Source: Thermodesulfobacterium sp. TA1 (GTDB lineage: Bacteria; Desulfobacterota; Thermodesulfobacteria; Thermodesulfobacteriales; Thermodesulfobacteriaceae). Taken from it: a DNA stretch of 64,000 bases. The notes beneath the pieces were generated by a model, which worked only from the letters and a program-made list of their open reading frames with translations, made no database searches and had not been told where the DNA came from. The translations under genes were made by a program, and so were the position numbers. The stretch lies in the NCBI RefSeq assembly GCF_008630935.1, contig NZ_CP043908.1, positions 1,426,001-1,490,000 of the forward strand, in the 5' to 3' direction. Positions within the stretch are counted from its first letter, which is position 1. Each line of letters begins with the position of its first letter. Shown here in pieces: positions 1 to 8,206 of the stretch.

Positions 1-162
1 TAGAAAATTTACAAGCTTTGTGTTAAGGGTGTTTTCTCCAAAGAGATAAATCTGCTCCACTTGAGTAACAGGAATAAATCTTTTCCCTTCTGAAGTAGAT
101 AGACAAAGGGTGTTTTCTCTTCTTTCAAGTTTGCCCGAAGAAAAAAGGTAAAAAGATCTCAT
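1..162 (-). CDS. cas1: CRISPR integrase Cas1, N-terminal 54 residues (cut by window edge)
   Basis: Reading the minus strand from an ATG at 162 gives an open frame to the window edge. It begins MRSFYLFSSGKLERRENT and contains RFIPVTQVEQIYLFGENTL, the usual Cas1 N-terminal beta domain (in the family, a short sugar-like start followed by a P-V-x-x-I/V-E-x-I-Y-x-F-G motif). Cas1 is the DNA integrase that inserts new spacers with Cas2. The start lies 18 bases after the cas4 stop, so the two form one leftward unit. The catalytic domain, and any cas2, would lie outside the window. The frame is too short to stand alone as an ORF call. Confidence 0.88.
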   Translation of the reverse strand, partial: MRSFYLFSSGKLERRENTLCLSTSEGKRFIPVTQVEQIYLFGENTLNTKLVNFL

Positions 163-180
163 CTTAAATCCTCTATAATT

Positions 181-681
181 TTAACTATAGCAAAATTCAT
201 AGTAACTACAATTTTTGCAGTAAGGCTTTTGTATTGTAGGAGGTAGAGGAGAATTTAAAATCTGGTTTATCTCTTTTTTAAAATTTTCGATTATTCTTTC
301 GTCTTCCTCAACAAATTTAACCTCAATTTTTTTGAAAAGTTTTGGGTAATGAATAATTCCTGAAGAACAATTTATCCCCAATTTTTTCAGTTTGTATATA
401 TAAAACTTAACCTGCCAAATATGAGCAGGCTCCAATTTTCTTGACTTTTTTATCTCATGAACCACAATCCCATCTTTTGTTTTTATAAAATCTATTTTTA
501 CATCTCCGAGTTCTATATCTTTATACTTTTCCTTCTTAAAAGCTTCTTCATCTATTAATTTACCAAGCTCCACATAATCAGAATATTTTTCAAAACTTAT
601 CTGATGAGAAAAAAGCCAGAGTTTTCTTTTACAGACTACATAATAAGCTACCTGTGTGCCTGTGAAACTTTCTTTCAACAT
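181..681 (-). CDS. cas4: CRISPR-associated exonuclease Cas4
   Basis: A 166-residue RecB/Dna2-like nuclease that, in the family, trims and selects PAM-bearing ends of new spacers together with Cas1-Cas2. Visible features are the N-terminal cysteine in YYVVCKRKLWLF, the nuclease acidic residues in GDVKIDF and the core EIKKS motif, a QVKFYIYKL helix, and three C-terminal cysteines in YCKNCSYYEFCYS. With Cys17 these complete the four-cysteine iron-sulfur site. Length is normal for Cas4. A GGAG ribosome site precedes the ATG. It is transcribed away from the effector operon and leads straight into cas1. Confidence 0.95.
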   Translation of the reverse strand: MLKESFTGTQVAYYVVCKRKLWLFSHQISFEKYSDYVELGKLIDEEAFKKEKYKDIELGDVKIDFIKTKDGIVVHEIKKSRKLEPAHIWQVKFYIYKLKKLGINCSSGIIHYPKLFKKIEVKFVEEDERIIENFKKEINQILNSPLPPTIQKPYCKNCSYYEFCYS

Positions 682-997
682 TTTTAAAAATCTCCATTTT
701 TGTTTAATTTATCATAAAAAAGACTGCTTTTTAAATTTTTTTCGGCTAAAAATTAAATTTATTTAAACTTGACAGAAAAATTTTAAAAACTACAATTTTT
801 CAATAATAAGAAAATTAAAAAAAATAATAACCAACACATTTTGTTATCTATAACATTACGAAAAAAAATTTTGCAAAATAAAACGATTAATTGAAGGTGC
901 AAAAGGAACAACTACCAAAGTAGATGACCTCTTGAGGTGATTTATAAGGCAGGCTTTTTAAAATAAGAACAGCAATGTTTTAAATGATAAAGAAAGT
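682..997. other. Divergent intergenic region between cas4 and cas8b
   Basis: 316 bases without a credible gene, very AT-rich. It carries the rightward promoter at 769-796, leaving an untranslated leader of roughly 195 bases before cas8b. That leader contains a short perfect hairpin (ACCTC-TT-GAGGT, 927-938) and, on the minus strand around 942-962, a stretch resembling the first half of the CRISPR repeat (TTTTAA, then AGCCTGCCT). It also has AATTGAA at about 889-895, which matches part of the repeat 3' handle. The leftward promoter for cas4-cas1 must also lie here; no strong -35 was seen for it. Confidence 0.6.
769..796 (+). promoter_or_regulatory. Sigma-70-type promoter for the cas effector operon
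   Basis: TTGACA (769-774), a 16-base spacer and TACAAT (791-796) match the consensus closely. It is the best promoter between cas4 and cas8b on this strand, and predicts transcription from about 803. Seen directly; use as a promoter is inferred. Confidence 0.65.
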
Positions 998-2926
998 ATG
1001 AGTAAACCAAGAATTGAGGAACATGTAAACCAAAAATCAGGCAAATCTTCTAATAATCCGAATCAACTTCAATTTACCGGCAACTGGTTTATCGATGCAG
1101 GGATTTTGGGGTTCGTGAATTTGATGGAAGAAGTTTATGGGTGGGATTTAGAAAAACTAAGAGAAAGAATTAGTGAAGAACCAGAGGTCGTGTATTATGG
1201 ATACTTTCCGTTTGCTTATTTCTATAACCTTTCAAAAAAAGATAAGAAAGAATTAAAAACGGAAGCGATTAGCTTTATAGAGAAAAATAAAGGATTAGGC
1301 AAAAAAATTTTAGAAGAAATTTGGTGGAAGTTTATTACTGAACTTTTTAGGGAGACTTGGGTTGAAAAGAAATTAGAAATAATGCACGAATCAGAATGCT
1401 ATAAGGGAGGCAAGGTAAAGGACGCGAGAGGTAAAGTAAAGTCTCAATATGCTGATGATGGGTACATAAATTTAGTTAGGGACAGAGAGGAGTTGATAGG
1501 TAATATATTAAAAAACAATAATTTTAAAGAAAAAATTAAGGAAGTCCTCGGAAAACGTAAAGAATTTATTAAAGAAGGATCACATAATTTAGAAATTGAT
1601 GATATAAGATGCTTAGAAGAAAATTTAGGCAACTTTACGGATGATGATCTTCGTAAAGAAATTGAAAATATTGTAAGGAAACACAAAGAACTCGAAAATT
1701 ACCTTAACAGAATTTGGGATGTAGTTAAGTCGAAAAATGTTTCTAAAGACAAGAGCGTATTCTATAGAATCCCGATTGACAGTAGTTTCTTCAAAAACTA
1801 TCTATTTTTCAACAACTCAAAAGGAATTTTTGAACAGCTGGAAGACTTAAAAAATCTTTTAGATGGCGACACAAGTTATTCAGATTATTTATCTAAAATC
1901 GATAAAACCATCAGCAAATTTTTACCGTCAGATAAAGAGTTCCCTAATATTTCATATACTAAATTTAGAGCAGAAACAATACTGAAAGATGTGCCATACT
2001 TATTTGTTTATCTTATTAATTTCTTGAATGCTTTTGTTAACGTAAGAGGAATCGGTAATGTGTTTTTCTATAGCAATGATTTGGATTTCACATATCGGAT
2101 TAATAAAAAGATTAAAGTTTATATTAAGGATAGCGATAAAAATCTGAAGATACTTAGATTGACTTGGCAGGCGATAATAGACACATTGGTTGAAACCGAA
2201 ACAACTTGGGTTCTCGAAAATATGTATTTAATCCGATACAAATCCCTTTCTCAACAGGATTTAATAGGAGTAGAATACATAGGAATTTTAAAACTACAGG
2301 CAAGCATAATCCTCGATGATACGATAAGAGACACTATAAATAGAAATATAGCTGTAAAAGCGTCAAACGGGAAAATAGAACAGCAGGTTTGGCTCCTTGA
2401 AGAATTTATAAAACAAAAACCCCTTTTACCGCATCTTATAAACAACATTCATCTTTACTTAGCAGAAAGGTTAAACTTGAGTGAGGAAAGTGTCGGAAGA
2501 ATAAAAAGAAGAATGGTTTACGCGAGCATAGTAGATGCAAAAGTAAGAGAATTTGGGCATGATAACAGATTGTTCGGAGATTATTTCTTTAATAGCTACA
2601 GACAGCTTTTATCAGAAATAAAGGATGATGCGATAAAAGCTTTTGGTGCGGTTAGAACAATTAGTGAAATACTTGAAGATAGTGATGAGAGAAAAAGTTA
2701 TGCTAATCTTTTACTAAGTGCAATAAGGAGAGACAATAAACACCGGTTTGTAAACACGGTTTTAAAAGCTCTTGTTGAGAAAAAGGGGGAAGAAAAAGTT
2801 GTTAAAACTCTAATGAGTTTTATATTCGATAAAATACTCTCTAACGATCTAAGCTGGAAAAATTACGCTCTAATTTTGGTTGCAGGTCTGCTTGGAGGAG
2901 GTGAAGCTGATGGAGAAGAAGAATGA
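998..2926 (+). CDS. cas8b: Type I-B Cascade large subunit Cas8b (Cst1-like)
   Basis: A 642-residue large subunit of the crRNA-guided surveillance complex, expected to recognise the PAM. Evidence is mainly position (first gene before cas7-cas5-cas3) and the N-terminal FTGNWFIDAGILGF segment (residues 26-39), typical of the Cst1/Cas8a1-type families. No CxxC zinc motif is visible, unlike many Cst1 proteins. The rest is mostly helical and poorly conserved, as usual for Cas8. The C-terminal ~90 residues resemble the small protein encoded next. An in-frame ATG at 2513 behind an AAGAAGA stretch could start an internal 137-residue small subunit. The ribosome site at the main ATG is weak. The final 17 bases overlap the next gene. 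Confidence 0.82.
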   Translation: MSKPRIEEHVNQKSGKSSNNPNQLQFTGNWFIDAGILGFVNLMEEVYGWDLEKLRERISEEPEVVYYGYFPFAYFYNLSKKDKKELKTEAISFIEKNKGLGKKILEEIWWKFITELFRETWVEKKLEIMHESECYKGGKVKDARGKVKSQYADDGYINLVRDREELIGNILKNNNFKEKIKEVLGKRKEFIKEGSHNLEIDDIRCLEENLGNFTDDDLRKEIENIVRKHKELENYLNRIWDVVKSKNVSKDKSVFYRIPIDSSFFKNYLFFNNSKGIFEQLEDLKNLLDGDTSYSDYLSKIDKTISKFLPSDKEFPNISYTKFRAETILKDVPYLFVYLINFLNAFVNVRGIGNVFFYSNDLDFTYRINKKIKVYIKDSDKNLKILRLTWQAIIDTLVETETTWVLENMYLIRYKSLSQQDLIGVEYIGILKLQASIILDDTIRDTINRNIAVKASNGKIEQQVWLLEEFIKQKPLLPHLINNIHLYLAERLNLSEESVGRIKRRMVYASIVDAKVREFGHDNRLFGDYFFNSYRQLLSEIKDDAIKAFGAVRTISEILEDSDERKSYANLLLSAIRRDNKHRFVNTVLKALVEKKGEEKVVKTLMSFIFDKILSNDLSWKNYALILVAGLLGGGEADGEEE

Positions 2927-3275
2927 ATATGAATTTTATTCGGTAAAACCGTGGGAGTTGAAAAATTTGAGAAATCTAACAAGAGAAGTATTCAGCAACA
3001 TAGGCACTGAAAAATCAAGGCAGAGGCTCGTTTACGACCTTCTAAACGCATTGAAAACGAACGACAGAAAACGATTTTTATGGCTAATTCTGAAAAACGT
3101 CAACAACATAAGTGTTGAGAAGAGTGAAAAAGTGAAGGAATTTGCGGAGCTCCTAAGCACTCTTCAGTTTGAACACGAAACAGTGGAGAATTTTGATAAA
3201 ATAGCTTATGCAATTGTTATGGGTATAATGTCTGGTGAATCTAAAACAGAAATAGGAGGTGATTCCAATGAGTAA
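2910..3275 (+). CDS. Probable Cas11-like small subunit, paralogous to the Cas8 C-terminus
   Basis: 121 residues from the ATG at 2910, which sits six bases after GGAGGAGGTG; a longer TTG start is possible but less likely. Helical, charged and soluble-looking. It aligns by eye without gaps to the end of the upstream Cas8: LLNALKTNDRKRFLWLILK here against LLSAIRRDNKHRFVNTVLK there, and both end in a similar V-x-G-I/L-M/L-x-G segment. Type I-B complexes are known to contain a Cas11 small subunit made by internal initiation inside cas8b. This gene is therefore probably a detached, diverged copy. It overlaps cas8b by 17 bases and cas7 by 8, so translation is likely coupled. Confidence 0.72.
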   Translation: MEKKNEYEFYSVKPWELKNLRNLTREVFSNIGTEKSRQRLVYDLLNALKTNDRKRFLWLILKNVNNISVEKSEKVKEFAELLSTLQFEHETVENFDKIAYAIVMGIMSGESKTEIGGDSNE

Positions 3276-4296
3276 TGAATCCAACGTTAAGTATATTTCG
3301 ATGGATATAGTTTTTTATGGCAACTCCTTAAACTACGATTGGGGTGGAGGGACAAACTACCAAGAACTTAAGAAGATAACAAAATGGGATGGTAGACAAT
3401 ATGTTTTGGTAAGCAGATACGCACTTAGATACAGTATATTGCACTGGGCGAATAAGCTATTTCCCGAAAAATGGAAGTTGGCAGGACAAAACGAATTACA
3501 TGTGGAAAAAGGAGAAGTTGTAAGACTTAAAAAGAAAGACAAGGAGTTCCTAGAAAAAATTTTCAAGGAATTTCCCGAATTTGATCTGTTTGGATTCATG
3601 ATTGCAGAAAAAGGCAGCGAGCAGGCAGCTTTAACAAGAACCTCACCTGTAAAAATAAGTCATGCCATATCACTGACACCTACAAATCTCGATGCGCATA
3701 CTATGGCAAATTTGGATATGGTCAGAAGAGCAGGTGGTAAGGGTAGCAATCCAGTGACGATTGAAGAAAAACCTGACTTTTACGTATACAACATTACAAT
3801 AGATGTCGAAAGAATCGGAAAATATCTTAAAGAGGAACACGGAGATGAAAAGATAGGAGATATTGTGATCGATCAGAATACGGCAAAAGAAAGAGTTGTT
3901 CAGTTAATTGAGACGGTATTAAACCTAAAAAGAGACATCAAGGGGAGAAGAGAAGACCTTTCACCATGGCTTGTTGTGCTTGGTATCTATAGGGACGGAA
4001 GATACGAGACATTCATTGACAAAATAATGTTAGAGAGAAAAACGCACTATAAAGTTAAGAGGACTTATAGGAAAGAGGGAGATACAGAAATAGTTGAAAA
4101 TGAAATTGAAGAAGGGTTGATGCCATTGTTCAAGATAGGGCTAACGGATAACGTTGACAACAACGCCGGATTGTATATTTACTATCGAAAAGACTTTTGC
4201 GATTACACACCGAAGAAAGAAGAACTAGAAGTGAAGGCAAAGGAAGATATTATTAAAAAAATTGAAGAAGCATTAAGATTGTCAACAGAAAATTAG
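3268..4296 (+). CDS. cas7: Type I-B Cascade backbone protein Cas7 (Cst2/DevR family)
   Basis: A 342-residue backbone subunit that polymerises along the crRNA spacer. The start chosen is the ATG eight bases after AGGAGG; an upstream GTG would add three residues. Family features are the N-terminal DIVFYGNSLNYDWGGGTNY followed by DGRQYVLVSRYALRYSILHW, and RTSPVKISHAISLTPTNLDAH in the middle, as in Cst2/DevR proteins. It overlaps the small-subunit gene by 8 bases and is followed 15 bases later by cas5, so it belongs to the same operon. Confidence 0.92.
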   Translation: MSNESNVKYISMDIVFYGNSLNYDWGGGTNYQELKKITKWDGRQYVLVSRYALRYSILHWANKLFPEKWKLAGQNELHVEKGEVVRLKKKDKEFLEKIFKEFPEFDLFGFMIAEKGSEQAALTRTSPVKISHAISLTPTNLDAHTMANLDMVRRAGGKGSNPVTIEEKPDFYVYNITIDVERIGKYLKEEHGDEKIGDIVIDQNTAKERVVQLIETVLNLKRDIKGRREDLSPWLVVLGIYRDGRYETFIDKIMLERKTHYKVKRTYRKEGDTEIVENEIEEGLMPLFKIGLTDNVDNNAGLYIYYRKDFCDYTPKKEELEVKAKEDIIKKIEEALRLSTEN

Positions 4297-4311
4297 ATTA
4301 AAAAGATAAAT

Positions 4312-5133
4312 ATGAATGAGAAAATAATATACGTTGAACTGTTCCAACCTTTTTCACAATACAGGAACCTATTCACTTTTTACTATGCGCAATCATATCC
4401 TCTACCGCCCAAAAGCACGGTAATAGGAATGCTGCAAAATGCAACTGACAGGTATTATGAGCTTGAGTTCTGGAAACTAAGAGTCAGCATTCACGGAGGA
4501 TTTGAGAGTGTGTTCTGGAACTACCAGCAGTTAATCAAGGGGTATGTAGAGGTTGATAGTAAATTAAAAGTAATAAATCAGGGGAAACTACTATACAATG
4601 AGGGTATTAAAGCCCAGAGAACTCCGGTTCACCAGCAAGAACTTTTTAATGGTCATCTCTACTTCTTTATTAAAGGACCTAAGGAAATCGTCGATGAAAT
4701 ACATTATGCTTTGGAAAAACCTAATAAAATACTGTCCCTCGGAAGAAGCGAGGATGTTGTGTACATAAGAAAAGTATTGGACATAAATCCCAAAAACATA
4801 GAAACAAAAACTGTAAAGAAAAACATCTGGTTAACGTATCCAACGTATATTAAGCTGAAAGCCAATGGAAAACGTTTTCCAATAAAAAACGAGAAGTTTC
4901 CTGTTTACTCGATTCCAGTTAGGGTGGAATTTTGGAATGATGGCAAGCCTGTCAAAAACAAAGCAGAAATCAACAAAAAAACTGAAAGAAAGGTTTGTTT
5001 TGAAACTGTTATCTACACAGGGCTTGATTATGTGGTTTATCTAAGCAAAGAAGTTAAAGTTGAGACATTTAAGATAAACCTGAACGGAAAAAATCTTATA
5101 TTTAAGATCCCTTCAGAATTCGGGTGGTTGTGA
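4312..5133 (+). CDS. cas5: Type I-B Cascade subunit Cas5 (Cas5t-like)
   Basis: A 273-residue RAMP protein that caps the 5' handle of the crRNA in Cascade. The N-terminus has the Cas5 pattern: IIYVELFQPFSQYRNLFTFYYAQ, then YPLPPKSTVIGML, the conserved P-x-x-S-T-V-x-G-M-L element. A central FESVFWNYQQL and later LGRSEDVVYI also fit the family. Its stop codon overlaps the cas3 start as TGATG, a typical coupled junction. The preceding ribosome site is weak (AAAAAGATAA). Confidence 0.92.
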   Translation: MNEKIIYVELFQPFSQYRNLFTFYYAQSYPLPPKSTVIGMLQNATDRYYELEFWKLRVSIHGGFESVFWNYQQLIKGYVEVDSKLKVINQGKLLYNEGIKAQRTPVHQQELFNGHLYFFIKGPKEIVDEIHYALEKPNKILSLGRSEDVVYIRKVLDINPKNIETKTVKKNIWLTYPTYIKLKANGKRFPIKNEKFPVYSIPVRVEFWNDGKPVKNKAEINKKTERKVCFETVIYTGLDYVVYLSKEVKVETFKINLNGKNLIFKIPSEFGWL

Positions 5134-7826
5134 TGAAGCTAATAGATTTGTTAAGGGCAAAATCCGAAGGCCAAGAGAGCCTTTTGTTTAAAGAGCACAT
5201 AATTGAGGCCCTACAAAGAGCAAAACAATTAAAGAATTTTATAGATGCAAACAAAGAATCCATAAAATGCCAGCAGTTAAAAGACATCGAATTTTTTGAG
5301 GCTTTAGCAACGGCTATAATTTTACATGATTTAGGAAAAGTAAATTACGAATTTCAAAAAATGGTGTATGACAAAGCTTCTGAAGAGTGGGAAAAAGTTA
5401 AGGAATTTCTTAAAGTATTGCGAAATGTTAATCTGAAGGATCACGAAGTACTGTCTTCTATCTGGGCTTCTATACTTTTAGATAACAGTGAATGGAACGC
5501 GAAAATTAGAACTGCTGTATTACTCCATCACTATAACGGGTACTTTGTAAATGAGAAAGACCTCATGGGAATTGTAGAAGACTATCGTGAGAACATAATG
5601 CTATATTTAAAGTTCTTGATTGAGAAAAAGGATGAAATTGATGATTTCTTAAATGATCTTTTAAACGAAATCAACGAAAAATTTGAAGAAGATTTTATAA
5701 AATCAGCTGTTAGTAAGATTCAAAAAATCAACGTTTTTGAAAGAGCAAAAGACCTTCTTGAAAAAATAGAAAATCGCGAAGACGATATATCTGAATTCGC
5801 AGATTTTTATAACATTAACAATGAAAATCCAGATTACGATTTTATGCTATTTCTTGGTTGTTTGAGGAGATGCGATTATTCTGCAAGCGGTGGCGTTGAT
5901 TTAGAGTTAGAGAAAATAAACAATATGGAAGATGTTTATACTACTCTGAAAGAGAGGATAAAAACCAAAGTTAAATCAGATTCATTATGGCAAGAAAACA
6001 TCTTAGAAAAAATAGATCCTCTAAAGCCTATAGTCCTGGTGGCACCTACAGGTTCTGGAAAAACAGAATTTGCACTGTTATGGGCAGAGAAAAATAATAG
6101 AAAGCTGATCTACACCTTACCCCTTAGAGTGGCGTTAAATGATCTTTTTTTTAGATTCAGAGAGGCGGATCATGCATATTTCGAAAAAGAATTCGTTGAT
6201 GTTTTGCATTCTACTGCGTTCATAGAATATCTGGGGAGAGAAAAAGTTTATGAATCGGGAGATATAGAAAAGAAGTTAACCGCAGCAAAACTCTTATCGT
6301 CTCCAATTTTACTAACTACGCCAGATCAGGTTTTTCTAACATCTTTAAACTACTACGGTTCGGATAAAGTTTTGGCCGTCTATCCATTATCTTCTATAGT
6401 GATTGATGAAGTTCAGACTTATGATGAAGAAATGGCATCCATAATAGTGAAAACGCTTCAAATTGTCCAAAAACTTGGTGGTGTTGTGATTGTGATGACA
6501 GCAACGCTGCCACCTTACTTTGAACCGTTCCTTAAAGGTGAAGTTGATTTTACAGATTTGCAGTTTGATTTTATAGATTTGCAGGATATTAAAGAAAATG
6601 TCAAGAACTACAACATCAAGAGGCATAAGATTAAGGTTGTAGATAAGGCTCTTGTTAAATACGTAGATAATGATAAAAAAGATAAAGAATTAAAAAAAGG
6701 TAAAAAAGATATAGATATATCGGATGAACTTGAGTTATGGCTCGATGAGTTCAAAGACAAAAACATGTTCATAGTCGTAAACAATGTTAGCAAGGCAATA
6801 GCTATCTACGAATGGTTAAAAAACAAAGATTATCCAAACATCTTTCTTTTGCACTCCCGATTAATCGAGAAAGAAAAAAGTAGGCGCATTAAGTTGATTA
6901 AGGAACTCATCAAACCTAACAAAAACGAAGAAGAGATTAGTAAACTAAAACAAGAAGGTGAAAAAATAAACCCAGATAAGCCAGCTATTGTTGTTGCAAC
7001 TCAAATTATCGAAGCCTCGGTTGATCTAGATTTTGACGCAATGATTACGGAGATTTCAACTATAGATAGTCAAATCCAGAGATGGGGTAGAGTCTATAGA
7101 AATAAGGATCAAGATTATAATAAAGAAGAGCCAAACATCGTTATTTTTGCCGGAGAGCAAGAAGAAGGTAAAACAAAAATAGACAAAGGAACTAAAGCGA
7201 TTTATGATAAAAAAGTTATAGAAAAAACAATCGAGGTTTTAAAAGAATTCGAAGGTAAAGTTCTGAACTACGACGATGAGAGAGCAATGGTAAATGAAGT
7301 TTTCAACAGAGAAGTCGAAGTTGAAGGTTATCAAGGAACACTTAAGGATTTTTACATTAAAAAAATCAGAGAAAACTTAGATTTCCTGAAATACTTTACA
7401 GTTGAAAAAAAGAGTCAAGCACAGCGGGTTTTTAGAAGAATAGCTGGAATTCAAGTGGTAATTCCTGAAATTATGAAGCATTATGGAGATGAATTAACAG
7501 AAAAGTTTGCCGAAATCGTTGAAAATCTAGATTTAAACAAAATAACATGGGAAGAAATTGTGGACGAACTTAATAAGAAGTTATCAAATGGTTTAAATAA
7601 AATAGAAACTAAATGGATGCTTAAGAAAATCCTTTACGAGTATTCGATTAACATCCCAGTATTTTACTGGGAAGGTGGGAAACTCTCAAACTTAAGAACT
7701 CATGAATTCAAAGGATTTCAGGTTTTAAAACTTTCAAGAGAGCAAGCAGAAGAAGTATACTGGTATGGAATTGATAAAATACTCAAAAAAGAGGAAGAAG
7801 AAGTATATTTTGATAATATTATCTAA
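5133..7826 (+). CDS. cas3: CRISPR helicase-nuclease Cas3
   Basis: About 897 residues from the ATG that overlaps the cas5 stop; a GTG nine bases earlier is an alternative. It is a single-strand nuclease plus SF2 helicase that degrades DNA bound by Cascade. The N-terminal HD domain shows IILHDLGK (His65-Asp66) and LLHHYNGY around 130. The helicase shows Walker A VLVAPTGSGKT (about 305-311), DEVQ as motif II (425-428), MTATLP as motif III (456-460) and QRWGRVYR as motif VI (649-656). HD and helicase are fused in one chain, the common arrangement. All key motifs are intact, so interference should be functional. Confidence 0.97.
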   Translation: MKLIDLLRAKSEGQESLLFKEHIIEALQRAKQLKNFIDANKESIKCQQLKDIEFFEALATAIILHDLGKVNYEFQKMVYDKASEEWEKVKEFLKVLRNVNLKDHEVLSSIWASILLDNSEWNAKIRTAVLLHHYNGYFVNEKDLMGIVEDYRENIMLYLKFLIEKKDEIDDFLNDLLNEINEKFEEDFIKSAVSKIQKINVFERAKDLLEKIENREDDISEFADFYNINNENPDYDFMLFLGCLRRCDYSASGGVDLELEKINNMEDVYTTLKERIKTKVKSDSLWQENILEKIDPLKPIVLVAPTGSGKTEFALLWAEKNNRKLIYTLPLRVALNDLFFRFREADHAYFEKEFVDVLHSTAFIEYLGREKVYESGDIEKKLTAAKLLSSPILLTTPDQVFLTSLNYYGSDKVLAVYPLSSIVIDEVQTYDEEMASIIVKTLQIVQKLGGVVIVMTATLPPYFEPFLKGEVDFTDLQFDFIDLQDIKENVKNYNIKRHKIKVVDKALVKYVDNDKKDKELKKGKKDIDISDELELWLDEFKDKNMFIVVNNVSKAIAIYEWLKNKDYPNIFLLHSRLIEKEKSRRIKLIKELIKPNKNEEEISKLKQEGEKINPDKPAIVVATQIIEASVDLDFDAMITEISTIDSQIQRWGRVYRNKDQDYNKEEPNIVIFAGEQEEGKTKIDKGTKAIYDKKVIEKTIEVLKEFEGKVLNYDDERAMVNEVFNREVEVEGYQGTLKDFYIKKIRENLDFLKYFTVEKKSQAQRVFRRIAGIQVVIPEIMKHYGDELTEKFAEIVENLDLNKITWEEIVDELNKKLSNGLNKIETKWMLKKILYEYSINIPVFYWEGGKLSNLRTHEFKGFQVLKLSREQAEEVYWYGIDKILKKEEEEVYFDNII

Positions 7827-8206
7827 ATTTTAAAGGTGGGACCAATTTCATAATTTATTTTAATTATTTTAACCCCTCTGAAAAGTATTTAAATTCTTAG
7901 AGATTGATTTAAAATTTTGAAGTAAAAAAGTGAAAAAAGAGATATTGAGACGAAAGTATAGAAAGTTGATAAACTACAGTGCTTTCTCTAAAAAATTTTT
8001 GTACAATAAAAAGAACACTGTGTTTTAATGCTTAGACGGGATGAGACAAACAGATTTTTTAAAATACTTAGTAAAAAATTTCTGTTCTTTGACAATTGAA
8101 TAAAAGTTGATTAATTTAATAAATTTTTATTCTTTGCTTATAAGTTGACGCAAAAATGAGATTTTATTTTTTTTGAAATTAAAGTATATTTTAAATTTAA
8201 ACTACG
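7827..8206 (+). promoter_or_regulatory. CRISPR leader region
   Basis: 380 bases of strongly AT-rich, gene-free DNA between cas3 and the first repeat. Leaders lie at the young end of an array; all degenerate repeats lie at the opposite end, supporting this side as leader. A candidate array promoter is TTGACA at 8089-8094 with TTAATT 16 bases on. A partly symmetric ACAGTG (7976-7981) and CACTGT (8017-8022) pair is present. No open reading frame of note. Confidence 0.8.
8089..8116 (+). promoter_or_regulatory. Candidate promoter of the CRISPR array transcript
   Basis: TTGACA followed after 16 bases by TTAATT, ending about 90 bases before the first repeat. The -35 is exact; the -10 is poor, and other AT-rich hexamers nearby could serve. 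Confidence 0.4.

Noticed and set aside
2251-2448. Minus-strand frames inside cas8b and other cas genes
   Set aside because: Shadows of clear plus-strand genes, with no ribosome sites or recognisable domains.
7976-8022. ACAGTG...CACTGT in the leader as a possible terminator of cas3
   Set aside because: Six-base arms 35 bases apart with no T-tract; left as part of the leader description only.
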